Notes: generated by a model not told the origin, from the letters alone. A stretch of DNA of 64,000 nt from Haladaptatus sp. DYF46 (GCF_021083305.1 NZ_JAJFAY010000001.1:1950063-2014062); one strand, 5' to 3'; numbered from the stretch's first letter, positions 35,685-45,169 are shown. Program-made: numbers and translations.

Positions 35685-36437
35685 ATGTCGAACGACCCCT
35701 CCCCGTCAGCGCCGGAGGCCGAAGACGAACACGCAGACGAGGAACATCCCCACGAAACGAACGAGGGCGTGTCACAGCAGTTGGCCGACGACGGGACGTC
35801 GAACGCGACCGGTGACGCCGACGGAGCGACCGACGCCGGCGAAGCGGCGGTTGACGGGACGACGGGAACCGAGAAGACGGACGCCGAGGAAACGGATTCG
35901 GTCCCCGAAATCCCGCCGGAAGTGCAGAAGTACGCGCGCTTCAAGAAGATGGACGGAGCGGAGTACGACCGGGTCAACGAGTTCCTTCGCGACCGAACGT
36001 ACGTCACCGCGCGCGAGTGGGCGATCGCGCGCCTGTGTGCCGACTTCCGAACGGAAACGGGCGTCGAGATGACGAAAATCGGGAACAACCTCCCGTATCT
36101 CGTCCCGTTCATGACCGACACCTACACCCCGCAAGCGGTGAATCAGGCCCGCTCGGCGTTCGAGGAGAAGGTCAGAAAGGCGGGCGCGACCTTCCTCTAC
36201 GGCGCGATGTCCGGCTTTTTCACGGCCGAGGAACTGGACGACGTAATGTACGAGGTGACGGAGGTGGCGAAATTCCTGCTCGAAGTCGAGGGCGTGGACC
36301 TCGCCGTCGCCGACGAACTCGCGGCCGAGGACAAGATTTCGAGCGTCATGCGCGAGGTCCGCGAATCGAGCGAGGAACTTCGCCACGACGAGATGGAGTG
36401 TCCACACTGCGGGCACGATATCGGCGGCGAGAAGTAG
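35685..36437 (+). CDS. haloarchaeal DUF5806 family protein
   Basis: The 250-residue protein has a disordered acidic N-terminus (about 1-75), then a conserved alpha-helical domain containing EVQKYARFKKMDGAEYDRVN, FLRDRTYVTAREWAIARLCA and DFRTETGVEMTKIGNNLPYL. It ends with a possible zinc knuckle half (ECPHCGHD). The family is specific to haloarchaea and has no known function. No membrane segment is seen. It converges with the next gene, the stops being three bases apart. Confidence 0.85.
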   Translation: MSNDPSPSAPEAEDEHADEEHPHETNEGVSQQLADDGTSNATGDADGATDAGEAAVDGTTGTEKTDAEETDSVPEIPPEVQKYARFKKMDGAEYDRVNEFLRDRTYVTAREWAIARLCADFRTETGVEMTKIGNNLPYLVPFMTDTYTPQAVNQARSAFEEKVRKAGATFLYGAMSGFFTAEELDDVMYEVTEVAKFLLEVEGVDLAVADELAAEDKISSVMREVRESSEELRHDEMECPHCGHDIGGEK

Positions 36438-36439
36438 TT

Positions 36440-36988
36440 TTACTCGTCCGGCGGGGCGTTCGCATCGGATTCTTCGGTCGGTTCCGCGTCCTCGGTTTCG
36501 GCTTCCTCGGGCGGTTGGAACAGCGACGGGTCGTCGTGCGTGAACCGGATGCGGTCCTCGCCCAGCGTCCGGATGAACGAGTACATCTTCCCTGCCTCTA
36601 CCGCGTCGGAGAGCATCTCCTCTGCACCCTGAACGTCGTAGTACACCGGGTAGAGAACCGCCGTTTCGCTCCCGCGGTCCTCCATGGCGATGACGGCGAA
36701 GACGAGTCCGTCGGCGAGGGCGCGATAGGCCTCGAAGGCATCGAACGAGACGCCGCCGTCCATCAGTTCCTCCAAGTTCTCGAACTCGTTATCGGGGACG
36801 AGTACGTCCAGACCGAACTCGCCGTCCTCGTCCGTCCAGAGCGGAGTGACGTCTCCGGGATGGAGTTCTACGGTGTCCCATCCCCCGTCGTCGTACTCCG
36901 CCGTCGTCGCTTCCATGTCGGCGATGACGGATTCCCAGTGCGGCATCGCCCGTGAGTGCGCCGTGGCGTTCGGCGTCGAACCGTCCAT
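36440..36988 (-). CDS. haloarchaeal conserved protein (DUF7529-like)
   Basis: The 182-residue acidic protein includes HWESVIADMEATTAEYDDGG, WDTVELHPGDVTPL and VFAVIAMEDRGSETAVLYPV, a pattern I recall from a haloarchaea-specific family without known function. The last 30 residues are an acidic low-complexity tail. No catalytic motif or membrane helix is visible. An ATG further in (HWES preceded by MP, residue 15) is an alternative start. Confidence 0.8.
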   Translation of the reverse strand: MDGSTPNATAHSRAMPHWESVIADMEATTAEYDDGGWDTVELHPGDVTPLWTDEDGEFGLDVLVPDNEFENLEELMDGGVSFDAFEAYRALADGLVFAVIAMEDRGSETAVLYPVYYDVQGAEEMLSDAVEAGKMYSFIRTLGEDRIRFTHDDPSLFQPPEEAETEDAEPTEESDANAPPDE

Positions 36989-37105
36989 ACACCGATGGGT
37001 GCGTTTTTCCCGTAAAAACGTTGTTGTGTCATCGCGGTTCGAGGGAAAGCGACTTCGAATCGAGGGGGAGGGGATCGCTGGAGAGACGAAGGGACGGGGC
37101 GAAAA

Positions 37106-37561
37106 TCAGACCGAAAGAACGGGTTGACTGGCGTAGAGAAGCACGTACTCCGCCGCTTTCTCCAACACCTCGCCGGGTTCCCCGGAGAGCGGTTCCCGCG
37201 GGATGACGAGGAAGTCAGCGTCGATTTCGTCGGCGCAGTCGAGGACGGCGCTCCCGGGATGCTGGAGTTTGCGTCTGGTCGAGAAGCCGTATGCGATGGA
37301 ACTGCGGAGTTCGACGTCCGACTCCGCAGCGATGGCGCGGGCGCTGTCGATGAACGATTCCGTTTCGTCGATGATGTCGTCCTCCTCGATGGCGCCCGTC
37401 TCGATGGCGCGGGATACCTCCTCACCGAAGACGTAGAGGGCGTGGACGTCGGCACCGTATCGTTCGGCGACGGCGACCCCGTATTCGACGGCGCGCACCG
37501 ATTCGTCGCTTCCGTCCACCGGAACGAGTACCGTGTTCACTTCGACTGGCGACTCGGACAT
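37106..37561 (-). CDS. universal stress protein family protein
   Basis: The 151-residue protein has the typical N-terminus VNTVLVPVDGSDESVRAVEY and ends AAEYVLLYASQPVLSV. The ATP-binding loop is weak (PREPLSGEPGE), so it may not bind ATP. The start at 37561 is supported by the TATA-like GGTTTTTTG about 27 bases upstream. Two other members of the family are encoded within 2.5 kb, suggesting local duplication. Confidence 0.9.
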   Translation of the reverse strand: MSESPVEVNTVLVPVDGSDESVRAVEYGVAVAERYGADVHALYVFGEEVSRAIETGAIEEDDIIDETESFIDSARAIAAESDVELRSSIAYGFSTRRKLQHPGSAVLDCADEIDADFLVIPREPLSGEPGEVLEKAAEYVLLYASQPVLSV

Positions 37562-37599
37562 ACCCGAGGGTGCGCGAAGACGGGCAAAAAACCTTCTCC

Positions 37600-37830
37600 C
37601 GTCGTCGGCGAGGTTTCGGAGAAACCTCGAAACGGGAACGATGAGCGAAGCGATTCGCGCATTCCGCGCGAATCGCTCGAATGGCGAGAAGGCGTAGCAA
37701 CTCGCGACGGTCCGTCGCGGAAGTGGAGGGTAAGCGTATCCGCTACGCTGTGGGACAATATATCGTGTATGAACAAACCGCAATCGGGAGTGATTGCGGT
37801 CTGAGTGCAACCTTGCCCCGTCGGGCGTGC
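37600..37830. repeat. intergenic region packed with palindromes
   Basis: Successive hairpins are GAGGTTTCGGAGAAACCTC, a longer one around GCGAAGCGATTCGCGC with its partner GCGCGAATCGC, GCGACGGTCCGTCGC, GCGTATCCGCTACGC and ACCGCAATCGGGAGTGATTG with its closing GCGGT. A TATA-like AATATATCG stands near 37759-37767 between the last two. No gene of normal size is present. Confidence 0.65.
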
Positions 37831-37919
37831 TGATAACATGCACCATGAACCTTAGCAGTTTGGATTGACGCAATTTAGTCACTCAGTCTTTAATAACGAT
37901 GACGGAGGAAGAACGAACG

Positions 37920-38354
37920 ATGATAGACACCGTCGTTATCGCCACCGATGGTTCCGAGAGCGTCGAACGGGCAGTGACGGTCGCACTCGACCTCGCGCGT
38001 CGGTTCGACGCCGACGTTCACGCCCTCTACGTCGTCGATGCGGGCGAGGTGGACTCCTCCCCGGAAACGCTCCGCGAGGAGTTCCAGGACGCGCTCGAAG
38101 CACAGGGCGAGGAGGCGCTCGAATCGATACGCGAACGCACGGGCGGGAGCGTCGTCACCGCCGTTCGGGAGGGCGACCCCGCCGCCGAAATCGGGGAGTA
38201 CGCCCGCGAACACGACGCGGACATGGTGGCAACGGGGACGCGGGGGCGACACGGGGAGAACCGCTTTCTCATTGGAAGCGTCGCGGAGCGCGTCGTTCGA
38301 ACGTGTCCGACACCCGTGCTGACGGTTCGGCAACTCGACCCCAGCGAGGCGTAG
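37920..38354 (+). CDS. universal stress protein family protein
   Basis: The 144-residue protein starts MIDTVVIATDGSESVERAVT and carries a full ATP-binding motif toward the C-terminus (VATGTRGRHGENRFLIGSVA), so it is an ATP-binding type, unlike its two neighbours. The start at 37920 is preferred over 37899 because TTTAATAA at 37889-37896 lies about 28 bases upstream, which fits a leaderless transcript, and because family members begin here. Confidence 0.92.
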   Translation: MIDTVVIATDGSESVERAVTVALDLARRFDADVHALYVVDAGEVDSSPETLREEFQDALEAQGEEALESIRERTGGSVVTAVREGDPAAEIGEYAREHDADMVATGTRGRHGENRFLIGSVAERVVRTCPTPVLTVRQLDPSEA

Positions 38355-38390
38355 GGAAGATATATGGCGGGATGATGCAATGATTCCTTC

Positions 38391-39302
38391 ATGACTGCCA
38401 TCGAATTGAACGGCGTTTCCAAACGGTTCGGGAACGTCGTCGCCCTCCGTAACTTGAACCTCCGAATCGAGGAAGGAGAGGTGTTCGGCTTTCTCGGCCC
38501 GAACGGCGCGGGAAAATCGACGACAATCGATATGATTCTCGATTATGTTCGACCGACAGAGGGGACAGTCACCGTCTTCGGGCACGACGCCCAGCGGGAA
38601 ACCCGGAGCGTCCACGAACGAATCGGCGTCCTTCCCGACGCATATCACGCCTACGACCACCTCACGGCGCGTCAACACCTCGAATTCGTCATCGAGACTC
38701 GCGGCGTGGACGACGACCCGATGCGAGTCCTCCAGCGCGTCGGCATCCCCGAGGCCGCCGACCGGCGCGCCGAGGGATTCTCGAAGGGGATGACCCAGCG
38801 ACTCGTCCTCGGCATGGCGCTCGTCGGCGACCCCGACCTGCTCATTCTGGACGAGCCGACGACCGGACTCGACCCGAACGGCGCGCTCGCGATGCGGGAG
38901 ATCATCCGCGAGGAGCGCGACCGAGGGACGACCGTGTTCTTCTCCAGCCACATCTTGGAGCAGGTCGAAGCCGTCTGTGACCGCGTCGCGATTCTCGACG
39001 AGGGGAAACTGGTCGCCGTGGATTCCATCGACGGCCTCCGTCGGGCCGTCGGCGGCGGCGTGTCGTTGACCGTGGAAGTGAGTCGTCTTCCGGAAGGAAC
39101 CATCGAACGGGTGCGCTCGGTCGAGGGCGTCGAGAACGTCACGGCCGAGGGGACGACGCTCGTCGTCGGTTGTCGAAACCAAGCGAAGAAACGTGTTCTC
39201 GATACGATCGAATCGACCGGCGTCACCGTCGAGGACTTCGAAACCGAGGAAGCGTCGCTCGAAGACCTGTTCACCACGTACACGGCGGAGGTGCCCGCAT
39301 GA
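38391..39302 (+). CDS. ABC transporter ATP-binding protein (CcmA/NosF type)
   Basis: The 303-residue ATPase has Walker A GPNGAGKS, the signature FSKGMTQRL, Walker B LLILDEP and the switch His SSHILEQVE. A C-terminal regulatory region of about 80 residues follows. It should drive the ABC-2 permease encoded next; the reading frames overlap (ATGA). The substrate, perhaps a drug, lipid or copper-related factor, is unknown. TATA-like AGATATATGG at 38358-38367 gives a leaderless start. Confidence 0.94.
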   Translation: MTAIELNGVSKRFGNVVALRNLNLRIEEGEVFGFLGPNGAGKSTTIDMILDYVRPTEGTVTVFGHDAQRETRSVHERIGVLPDAYHAYDHLTARQHLEFVIETRGVDDDPMRVLQRVGIPEAADRRAEGFSKGMTQRLVLGMALVGDPDLLILDEPTTGLDPNGALAMREIIREERDRGTTVFFSSHILEQVEAVCDRVAILDEGKLVAVDSIDGLRRAVGGGVSLTVEVSRLPEGTIERVRSVEGVENVTAEGTTLVVGCRNQAKKRVLDTIESTGVTVEDFETEEASLEDLFTTYTAEVPA

Positions 39303-40096
39303 GATGGCGCATTATGGCGAAGAAAAATTTCCTCGACGCGTACCGAAAGTGGTCGCTCGGCATCGCCGCCATCACCTTCGTCCTCTTTCTCACCGTCCCC
39401 GTCTACATGGGGATGAGTAGAACGAACGCGCCCGGCGATGCCGACTTCTTCTCCGTGGTCGGGTTCGTGGTTTTCTTGGTCCCCCTATCGGCGCTCATGA
39501 TGAGCTACGACGCCATCGCCGGTGAACGCGAACTCGGGAGCCTCAAACTGTTACTCGCGTTGCCGTACACCCGTCGGGATGTCGTCACCGGAATGGCCGT
39601 GGGACGTGCGGCGGTCGTCGGCACGGCGGCGATGGTCGGTATCTTCACCGCGACCATCGCGTTCCTCGTGTTCGGTGGTACCGTTCAGGTCGGCAGTTAC
39701 CTCTCGTTCCTCGTCCTCGTGCTGTTACTTACTGCGGCGTACACGGCGTCGGGGGTTTGCTTCTCGGCGGTCTCGCCGACGAGCAACCGCGCGATGGCGA
39801 CGAGCGTCGGCTTTCTCCTCCTGACGCTCATCGGCTGGTCGTCAATCGCGCAGCTGCTTCGGTACGTTCTGAACGGGTTTTCGAGGCCGTCCGGCGGCCG
39901 ACCCGAATGGGCGGTGGCCGTCGACAGCCTCAGTCCGATTCAAGCGTATTCGAACGGAATGAATACCCCCGTCCACACGAACGGGCCGGTCAGTTCGTTC
40001 TACAACACCGGTTGGTTTGCACTCCTCGTCCTGGTCGCGTGGGCCGTGATTCCGGTGATACTCGGCTATCGACGGTTCGCTTCGGTGGACATCTGA
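39299..40096 (+). CDS. ABC-2 family transporter permease
   Basis: The 265-residue membrane protein has about six helices. It contains YDAIAGERELGSLKLLLALP, a segment typical of NosY/ABC-2 permeases, where the ATPase couples. It overlaps the ATPase gene by four bases and is translationally coupled to it. The start overlapping the ATPase stop is preferred to the longer frame, which lies inside the ATPase gene. Confidence 0.92.
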   Translation: MRWRIMAKKNFLDAYRKWSLGIAAITFVLFLTVPVYMGMSRTNAPGDADFFSVVGFVVFLVPLSALMMSYDAIAGERELGSLKLLLALPYTRRDVVTGMAVGRAAVVGTAAMVGIFTATIAFLVFGGTVQVGSYLSFLVLVLLLTAAYTASGVCFSAVSPTSNRAMATSVGFLLLTLIGWSSIAQLLRYVLNGFSRPSGGRPEWAVAVDSLSPIQAYSNGMNTPVHTNGPVSSFYNTGWFALLVLVAWAVIPVILGYRRFASVDI

Positions 40097-40222
40097 GTGA
40101 CGGGAGCGAAGTGGATTCAATCCCTTTTCGGTCGAAACGAAGCCTTCAGGCCGCGAAATCGTCGTTCTTCTTCGGTCGATTCATAACCGGGAACTCTTTG
40201 CGACTCGGGTCGGAGTGGTGGT

Positions 40223-41350
40223 ATGAAAGATTGGGTCATCGACGACGAAAACCTCTCGCTCGAACGAAAATCCCTCCTCCCGGGCGAGGGTTTTTTCTTC
40301 CCCGATTCGCTCGAAGCACGGCAGGAAGAACAGGAAGCGAAGGAAGAACTGACGGGTGCGGAACGGGCGGTCGTCGCCGACCCGGACGCCGACGGGTTGG
40401 CCGCGACGGCGCTCGTCCGTGAAGCCTACGGCGAGACGGCCCTCATCCCCGCGGGACCGCACGACCTCGCGGACGCGATCGAACGGGTCGTCGCGTACAG
40501 CGAACCCGGCGCGACGGTGTTCATTTGCGACCTCTGTCCCGACGCCTACGAACCCATCGCGACGGAACTCGAAACGCTGGTCGAGGAGGCCGAAGAGGTG
40601 TTCTGGTTCGACCATCACCAGTGGGACGACGCGGTGGCCGACGCGATCCGCGCCCTCGGCATCGAACTCGTCGTCGGCGAGTCGGACGAGGAGTGTACCG
40701 CGGACGTGGTCGCCCGGGCGCTCGACTACGACTTCCCGGACTACCTCGTCGAACTCGCGGCGGTCACGCGTGACCACGACCTCTGGCTTCGAAACGACCC
40801 GCGAAGCGACGACCTCGCGGACTACTCCTACTGGGCGGAACCCGAGGAGTACATGGAAGTCATCCAAGCGCACGGCGCGGACCTCCCGGAGGACGTCGAG
40901 GCGTTCCTCGCGGAACAGCGCGTCGAGAAGGAGGCCCTCATCGAACGAGCGGTCGAACGCGCCGACATGAAGCAGATCGGCGACTGGACGGTGGGCGTCA
41001 CCTACGGCCGCTGTTCGCAGAACGAGGTCGCGGAGGCGATGCGCGAACGCGGCGCGGACGCATCGGTCGTCGTCAAACCCGCCGGAAGCGCGAGCATCCG
41101 CGGCACCGACGAGTTCGAGCGCTGCCACGAGGTCGCACGGCAGGTCAACGGCGGCGGCCACCCGAAGGCGGCGGGGTGCAAGCCGAGCATCTACGACGAC
41201 ATGCTGGACTACGCCCACCACTGGACGACACAAGGTGCGGTGACGAAACGAGTGATTCTGGAGGCGTTCTGGAACCTGAAACACGAAGACGACCAAGTGG
41301 CGGAGTTCGAAGCGGGAGAAACGGACGAAGTGGACGAAACGGACGAGTAA
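40223..41350 (+). CDS. DHH family phosphoesterase (RecJ-like)
   Basis: The 375-residue protein has motif I VADPDADGLAATALV, motif III FDHHQWDD with the DHH-type His residues, and a C-terminal DHHA1 domain with VNGGGHPKAAGCK. These are hallmarks of Mn-dependent single-strand nucleases or nano-RNA phosphatases. Haloarchaea encode several relatives, so the precise substrate is open. An acidic tail (ETDEVDETDE) ends the protein. The gene stands alone. Confidence 0.92.
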   Translation: MKDWVIDDENLSLERKSLLPGEGFFFPDSLEARQEEQEAKEELTGAERAVVADPDADGLAATALVREAYGETALIPAGPHDLADAIERVVAYSEPGATVFICDLCPDAYEPIATELETLVEEAEEVFWFDHHQWDDAVADAIRALGIELVVGESDEECTADVVARALDYDFPDYLVELAAVTRDHDLWLRNDPRSDDLADYSYWAEPEEYMEVIQAHGADLPEDVEAFLAEQRVEKEALIERAVERADMKQIGDWTVGVTYGRCSQNEVAEAMRERGADASVVVKPAGSASIRGTDEFERCHEVARQVNGGGHPKAAGCKPSIYDDMLDYAHHWTTQGAVTKRVILEAFWNLKHEDDQVAEFEAGETDEVDETDE

Positions 41351-41385
41351 AACGGAGCGTGCGGTCGAAAACGGTCGAACCTCGT

Positions 41386-42411
41386 TCAGGGACGCAACGA
41401 GAGCGCGAGTTCTTTCTGCCGCGTCGCGTCTTTTTCCGGGTCGTCGCGTCCGCTATACCACAGGTCGAACCACGCGAGCGCGGAGAGTTGTGCGACGAAA
41501 CGGTAGGCCCGCTGTCGCCGTTTAAAGCCGTCATCGGGCGTCACCTCGTTGGTTTCCTGATAGCCCGCCAACAGCGAGTCGTGGACGACTTTTCGTTGGT
41601 CGGCGTCGAGCGGTAGACGGCCACAGAGGTAGTGTTCGGTCGTTGCGAGGTCGTACTCGTGATGGCCCGTGAACTGGTTACCCCAGTCGAGGACGGTCCG
41701 GACGGCACCCGTTTCAGGATCGAGGAGGAGGTTCCCGAATCGGTAGTCGTCGTGGAGCAGTACCGGGTCGGGTGTGTCGGGGACGACTTCGAGATACTCG
41801 TCGAGTCCGGCACGGAGTTCATCGGTCAACTCGGCGAATCGACCCGACTCCTCGATACGCGCGAGGTTCTCCTCCGCGTCGGCGCGAAGCCGTGCGGGCC
41901 AGTCGGGTTCGAGGTTCGAAACCGAAAGGTCATCGACGGTCGGTTCGCTGTCGGTGTCCACGCCCGCACGAAGCCACCCGTACCCGTCGAACGTGGCGGC
42001 CGCGTGGAGTTCGCCGAGATGGCGTCCGGCGTCGCGGGCAGTGCGGGAGAGGGCGTCGTCGGTCAGCGACTCGGGGCCCGAAATCGCCTCGCCGGGCGCG
42101 CGTTTCATCAGGAAGAACGGTGCGGACACCTCGTCGTGGTCGTCCACGTAGCCGAGAACGTCCGGAACGGGAACGTCGGTTCGGCGACTCACGAAGTCGA
42201 GGACCCTCGGTTCGGCCCGAAACGACGTGGGGTCCACGAACGAACAGGATTTCAGCACGCAGTTCCGGTCCCCGTCCGGCATCCCGACGGTAACGAAGAA
42301 CACGTCGTCGGTGCCCTCGTCCGCCGGTATCACGTCCGTGACCGTCCGCTCCCCGAGGATTTCCCGAACCAACCGCGGAACACGCTCGGTCTGTAAACTC
42401 GTGTTCGTCAT
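41386..42411 (-). CDS. aminoglycoside phosphotransferase-like kinase
   Basis: The 341-residue protein has the APH/choline-kinase fold. The catalytic loop is LLHDDYRFGNLLLDPE, with the catalytic Asp in HDD and Asn in GNLL. The metal-binding Asp is in RTVLDWGNQFTG. Members phosphorylate aminoglycosides, macrolides, homoserine, choline or sugars; the substrate here cannot be told and resistance should not be assumed. It is monocistronic and converges with the DHH gene. Confidence 0.88.
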   Translation of the reverse strand: MTNTSLQTERVPRLVREILGERTVTDVIPADEGTDDVFFVTVGMPDGDRNCVLKSCSFVDPTSFRAEPRVLDFVSRRTDVPVPDVLGYVDDHDEVSAPFFLMKRAPGEAISGPESLTDDALSRTARDAGRHLGELHAAATFDGYGWLRAGVDTDSEPTVDDLSVSNLEPDWPARLRADAEENLARIEESGRFAELTDELRAGLDEYLEVVPDTPDPVLLHDDYRFGNLLLDPETGAVRTVLDWGNQFTGHHEYDLATTEHYLCGRLPLDADQRKVVHDSLLAGYQETNEVTPDDGFKRRQRAYRFVAQLSALAWFDLWYSGRDDPEKDATRQKELALSLRP

Positions 42412-42526
42412 AGTTTGGACGGTCGGTGACTCACGGCTACGGAGGTAGAAGCTTTGTGGTGTCGATTGGCCAACAACAAGCGCACCGACTCGGTTCGTTT
42501 AATTCGGGGCGCGACGAGGTCCGAGT

Positions 42527-43318
42527 ATGAGTATTTTCGAGACGGACGACGCCGTCATCGGCATGGTTCACCTGCCCGCCCTTCCGGGGTCGCCCGGTTT
42601 CGACGGGAACTTCGACGCCCTCCGGACCCGCGCACTCACCGACGCCCACGCGCTCGAATCCGGCGGCGTGGACGCCATCATGGTGGAGAACTTCGGCGAC
42701 TCGCCGTTCTACCCCGACGACGTGCCGAAACACGTCGTCGCCTCGATGACGCGCGTCGTCACCGAACTCCGGCAGGCCGTGGACTGCCCCATCGGCGTGA
42801 ACGTCCTTCGAAACGACGCGGAAGCGGCCCTCTCGATTGCGACGGCCGCCGACGCGGATGTCATTCGTGTGAACGTTCACACGGGCGCACGCCTGACCGA
42901 CCAAGGCGTCGTCGAGGGGCGAGCACACGAGACGCTCCGTCTTCGCGACGAACTCGACTCCGACGTGAAAATCCTCGCCGACGTGGACGTGAAACACTCC
43001 GCGCCGCTGGCCGACCGGCCCGCGACCGAACTGGTGGACGAAACCCTCGGCCGCGGCCGCGCGGACGGCGTGGTCGTGAGCGGCGTCGGCACCGGCCACG
43101 AAGTCGACACCGACCTGCTGGAATCCGTCGTCTCCTGCCGGGACGAAATCGGGGTGGACGCGCCGGTGTTCCTCGGCAGCGGGACGACGGCCGAGAACGT
43201 GCGCGACCTCCTCGATATCGCCGACGGCGCGATCGTCGGCACCGCGCTGAAGGAGGGCGGCGAGACGACGAACCGCGTGGACGAATCGAAGGTGAGAGAG
43301 CTGGTTTCGAGGGTCTGA
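42527..43318 (+). CDS. BtpA/SgcQ family TIM-barrel protein
   Basis: The 263-residue protein matches the BtpA/SgcQ family through AVIGMVHLPALPGSPGFDGN, GGVDAIMVENFGDSPFY, CPIGVNVLRNDAEAALSIA and VRVNVHTGARLTDQG (read IRVNVHTGAR here). Cyanobacterial BtpA affects photosystem I stability, which is irrelevant here; the fold suggests a phosphate-binding enzyme. A PfkB-type kinase lies close by and could share a pathway. GTTTAATTCG at 42495-42504 is a good TATA box for a leaderless start. Confidence 0.92.
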   Translation: MSIFETDDAVIGMVHLPALPGSPGFDGNFDALRTRALTDAHALESGGVDAIMVENFGDSPFYPDDVPKHVVASMTRVVTELRQAVDCPIGVNVLRNDAEAALSIATAADADVIRVNVHTGARLTDQGVVEGRAHETLRLRDELDSDVKILADVDVKHSAPLADRPATELVDETLGRGRADGVVVSGVGTGHEVDTDLLESVVSCRDEIGVDAPVFLGSGTTAENVRDLLDIADGAIVGTALKEGGETTNRVDESKVRELVSRV

Positions 43319-43430
43319 GTTCGGAAACGCGGGGTGACGGTTTCGAAATGACCCGATCGGCCGCGAGGAGGTCGGACAGACGCATCTGCACGACCGATCA
43401 AAATACCTCGTTCGCCCCGAACAATCGAGT

Positions 43431-43937
43431 ATGCGCGTTCGTAACGCGACGACCGACGACGTCGAGGCGGTGCGGGCAGTCCACGCCGAATCCATCGCGG
43501 AACTCGGACGCGAGGGCTACGACGAACGGCAGGTGGCCGCGTGGGCGGAAGGCTGCGAGTCGGCGGAGTACACGCCTGCCATCGAAGCCGATGCGGGCAC
43601 GTTCGTCGTCGCGGAGGACGTGGACGTCGTGGCGTTCGGTACCGTCCGGTTCGAACCACCAAAAGAGCACGCGGCGGCGGTAGACGGCGAAGTCACGGGC
43701 GTGTACGTCCACCCGTCCGTCGCCCGAACGGGAGTGGGGTCCGCGGTCCTCGCGGAGTTAGAGCGTCGCGCGAGCGAGCAGGGAACGCGAACGCTCGGCC
43801 TCGCGGCGTCGCTGAACGCGGTCCCGTTCTACGAAGCACACAGATACGAGCGTGTGAGAGAGTGCGCTCACGAGTTTTCGAGTCGCGAGTCAACGGGCGT
43901 GACGGGAACGGTCGTGGAGATGAAAAAGAAGCTGTGA
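43431..43937 (+). CDS. GNAT family N-acetyltransferase
   Basis: The 168-residue protein begins MRVRNATTDDVEAVRAVHAE, typical of the superfamily. Motif A is GVYVHPSVARTGVGSAVLAE and motif B includes LGLAASLNAVPFYEAHRYER. The acceptor is unknown. A TATA-like CAAAATACC at about 43398-43406 sets the start. It converges with the PfkB gene. Confidence 0.9.
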   Translation: MRVRNATTDDVEAVRAVHAESIAELGREGYDERQVAAWAEGCESAEYTPAIEADAGTFVVAEDVDVVAFGTVRFEPPKEHAAAVDGEVTGVYVHPSVARTGVGSAVLAELERRASEQGTRTLGLAASLNAVPFYEAHRYERVRECAHEFSSRESTGVTGTVVEMKKKL

Positions 43938-43947
43938 GACGAACCGT

Positions 43948-44868
43948 TTACAGGAACGCTTCGACGTCTTTTTCGGTCGGAAAGCCGCCTCTCGCACCCT
44001 CCGCGCCGCAGTTGAGCGCGGCCACGGCGGCCGCAAATCTGCCCGCCTCCTCCGCACTCCGCTCCCCGAGGAGCCATCGGTGAATGAGTCCGGCGGTGTG
44101 GGCGTCGCCCGCGCCGGTCGTGTCGGTGACGGAAACGTCGAAGGCGGGAATCTCGGAGACACCCGACCCATCGAACAGGAGCGCGCCGTCTCGTCCTCGG
44201 GTGACTACGCCGCGCTCGACGCCGCGGGCGCGCAGCTCCTCGACCGCTTCGCGCGGACCGACGCCGAGGTACGATCGGACCGGCACCTCGCTCGTGACCA
44301 ACAGGTCGAAGACGGAGAGCGCCTCGTCCAACGTCTCGCGGGTGACGCCTCGGCCGTCGAGTTCCGAGAGCGGCCCGGAGAGGTCGAAGGCGAGCGGTGG
44401 CAGGTCGCCCGCTCTCCGGGCGGAGACGAGACGGGAAACGACCTCGTCGGGTGCGTAAGCGCTGGTGAAGACGACACGCGCTTTGCGAAGATAATCGAGA
44501 TCTGCGTCGGTCAATCGAAGCGCGGGAACCGCATCGCCGCCCGCGATAATCATGCGCTCGCCGTCGGGGTCGCGGAGAATGAGACAGTACGAGGAATTCT
44601 CGTCGCCGCGGCGAACTCGGGTCGCGTCGATGCCGCGTTCTTCGAGGTCGGTTTCCACGAACGCACCCTCCTCGTCGTCGCCAACGCGCGCGACGACGCC
44701 GGTTTCGCGTCCGAGTCGCGTGAGGGCGGTGGCGACGTTGGCGGCGACCCCGCCGGCGGACCGCGATTCGTCGTGGACGAACGCCCCGCCGTCGGGTTCG
44801 GGGAGGTTCGATACCGAGTACACGTGATCCACCAGCGCGCTCCCGACCGTCACCGCGTCGAATGCCAT
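43948..44868 (-). CDS. PfkB family carbohydrate/nucleoside kinase
   Basis: The 306-residue kinase has signature 1 in AGGVAANVATALTRLGRETG and signature 2 in DTTGAGDAHTAGLIH, which contains the catalytic Asp and anion hole. It phosphorylates a sugar or nucleoside with ATP; ribokinase-like, KDG-kinase-like and other specificities are equally possible. The 87-residue gene lies just upstream on the same strand and may be co-transcribed. Confidence 0.92.
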   Translation of the reverse strand: MAFDAVTVGSALVDHVYSVSNLPEPDGGAFVHDESRSAGGVAANVATALTRLGRETGVVARVGDDEEGAFVETDLEERGIDATRVRRGDENSSYCLILRDPDGERMIIAGGDAVPALRLTDADLDYLRKARVVFTSAYAPDEVVSRLVSARRAGDLPPLAFDLSGPLSELDGRGVTRETLDEALSVFDLLVTSEVPVRSYLGVGPREAVEELRARGVERGVVTRGRDGALLFDGSGVSEIPAFDVSVTDTTGAGDAHTAGLIHRWLLGERSAEEAGRFAAAVAALNCGAEGARGGFPTEKDVEAFL

Positions 44869-44905
44869 TGTCGGGTGGTTGCGGTGCGGCGAGAAGTCGC
44901 TTGCG

Positions 44906-45169
44906 CTACGGCCTGCGGAACACGTAGGTCACACCCGCCCGTTCGATTCGAATCGCGCCCGCGTCGTGGTCGAAGACGACCGAGTCCGCCCGTCCGTCGA
45001 ACTCGTGGAAGGGCATTCCGGCCGTCACGTGCCCGTCCTGTGCGACGGTAAACCGGGCGACGCCCATCCGCGCGACGAGTTTCGGTCCGTGGTCGTCGAC
45101 GTCCGGCGCGAACCGGCGGAGATTGGTTTCGATTGCACCCCAGTCGGCGATGGGCACACGCTCTGCCAT
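44906..45169 (-). CDS. 87-residue conserved haloarchaeal-type protein
   Basis: The short protein has a beta-rich composition (GVARFTVAQDGHVTAG, DSVVFDHDAGAIRIERAGVT) and no membrane helix. It lies between the histidine kinase (46 bases upstream) and the kinase gene on the same strand. I do not recognise a domain with certainty. Confidence 0.7.
   Translation of the reverse strand: MAERVPIADWGAIETNLRRFAPDVDDHGPKLVARMGVARFTVAQDGHVTAGMPFHEFDGRADSVVFDHDAGAIRIERAGVTYVFRRP

Noticed and set aside
35240..36121. N-terminal extension of the small stress protein to 293 codons
   Set aside because: The extension overlaps the divergent DUF5806 gene and has no conserved sequence; the family start is at 35608.
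41386..42411. Antibiotic-resistance determinant
   Set aside because: The aminoglycoside phosphotransferase fold covers many metabolic kinases, and nothing in sequence or context points to resistance.
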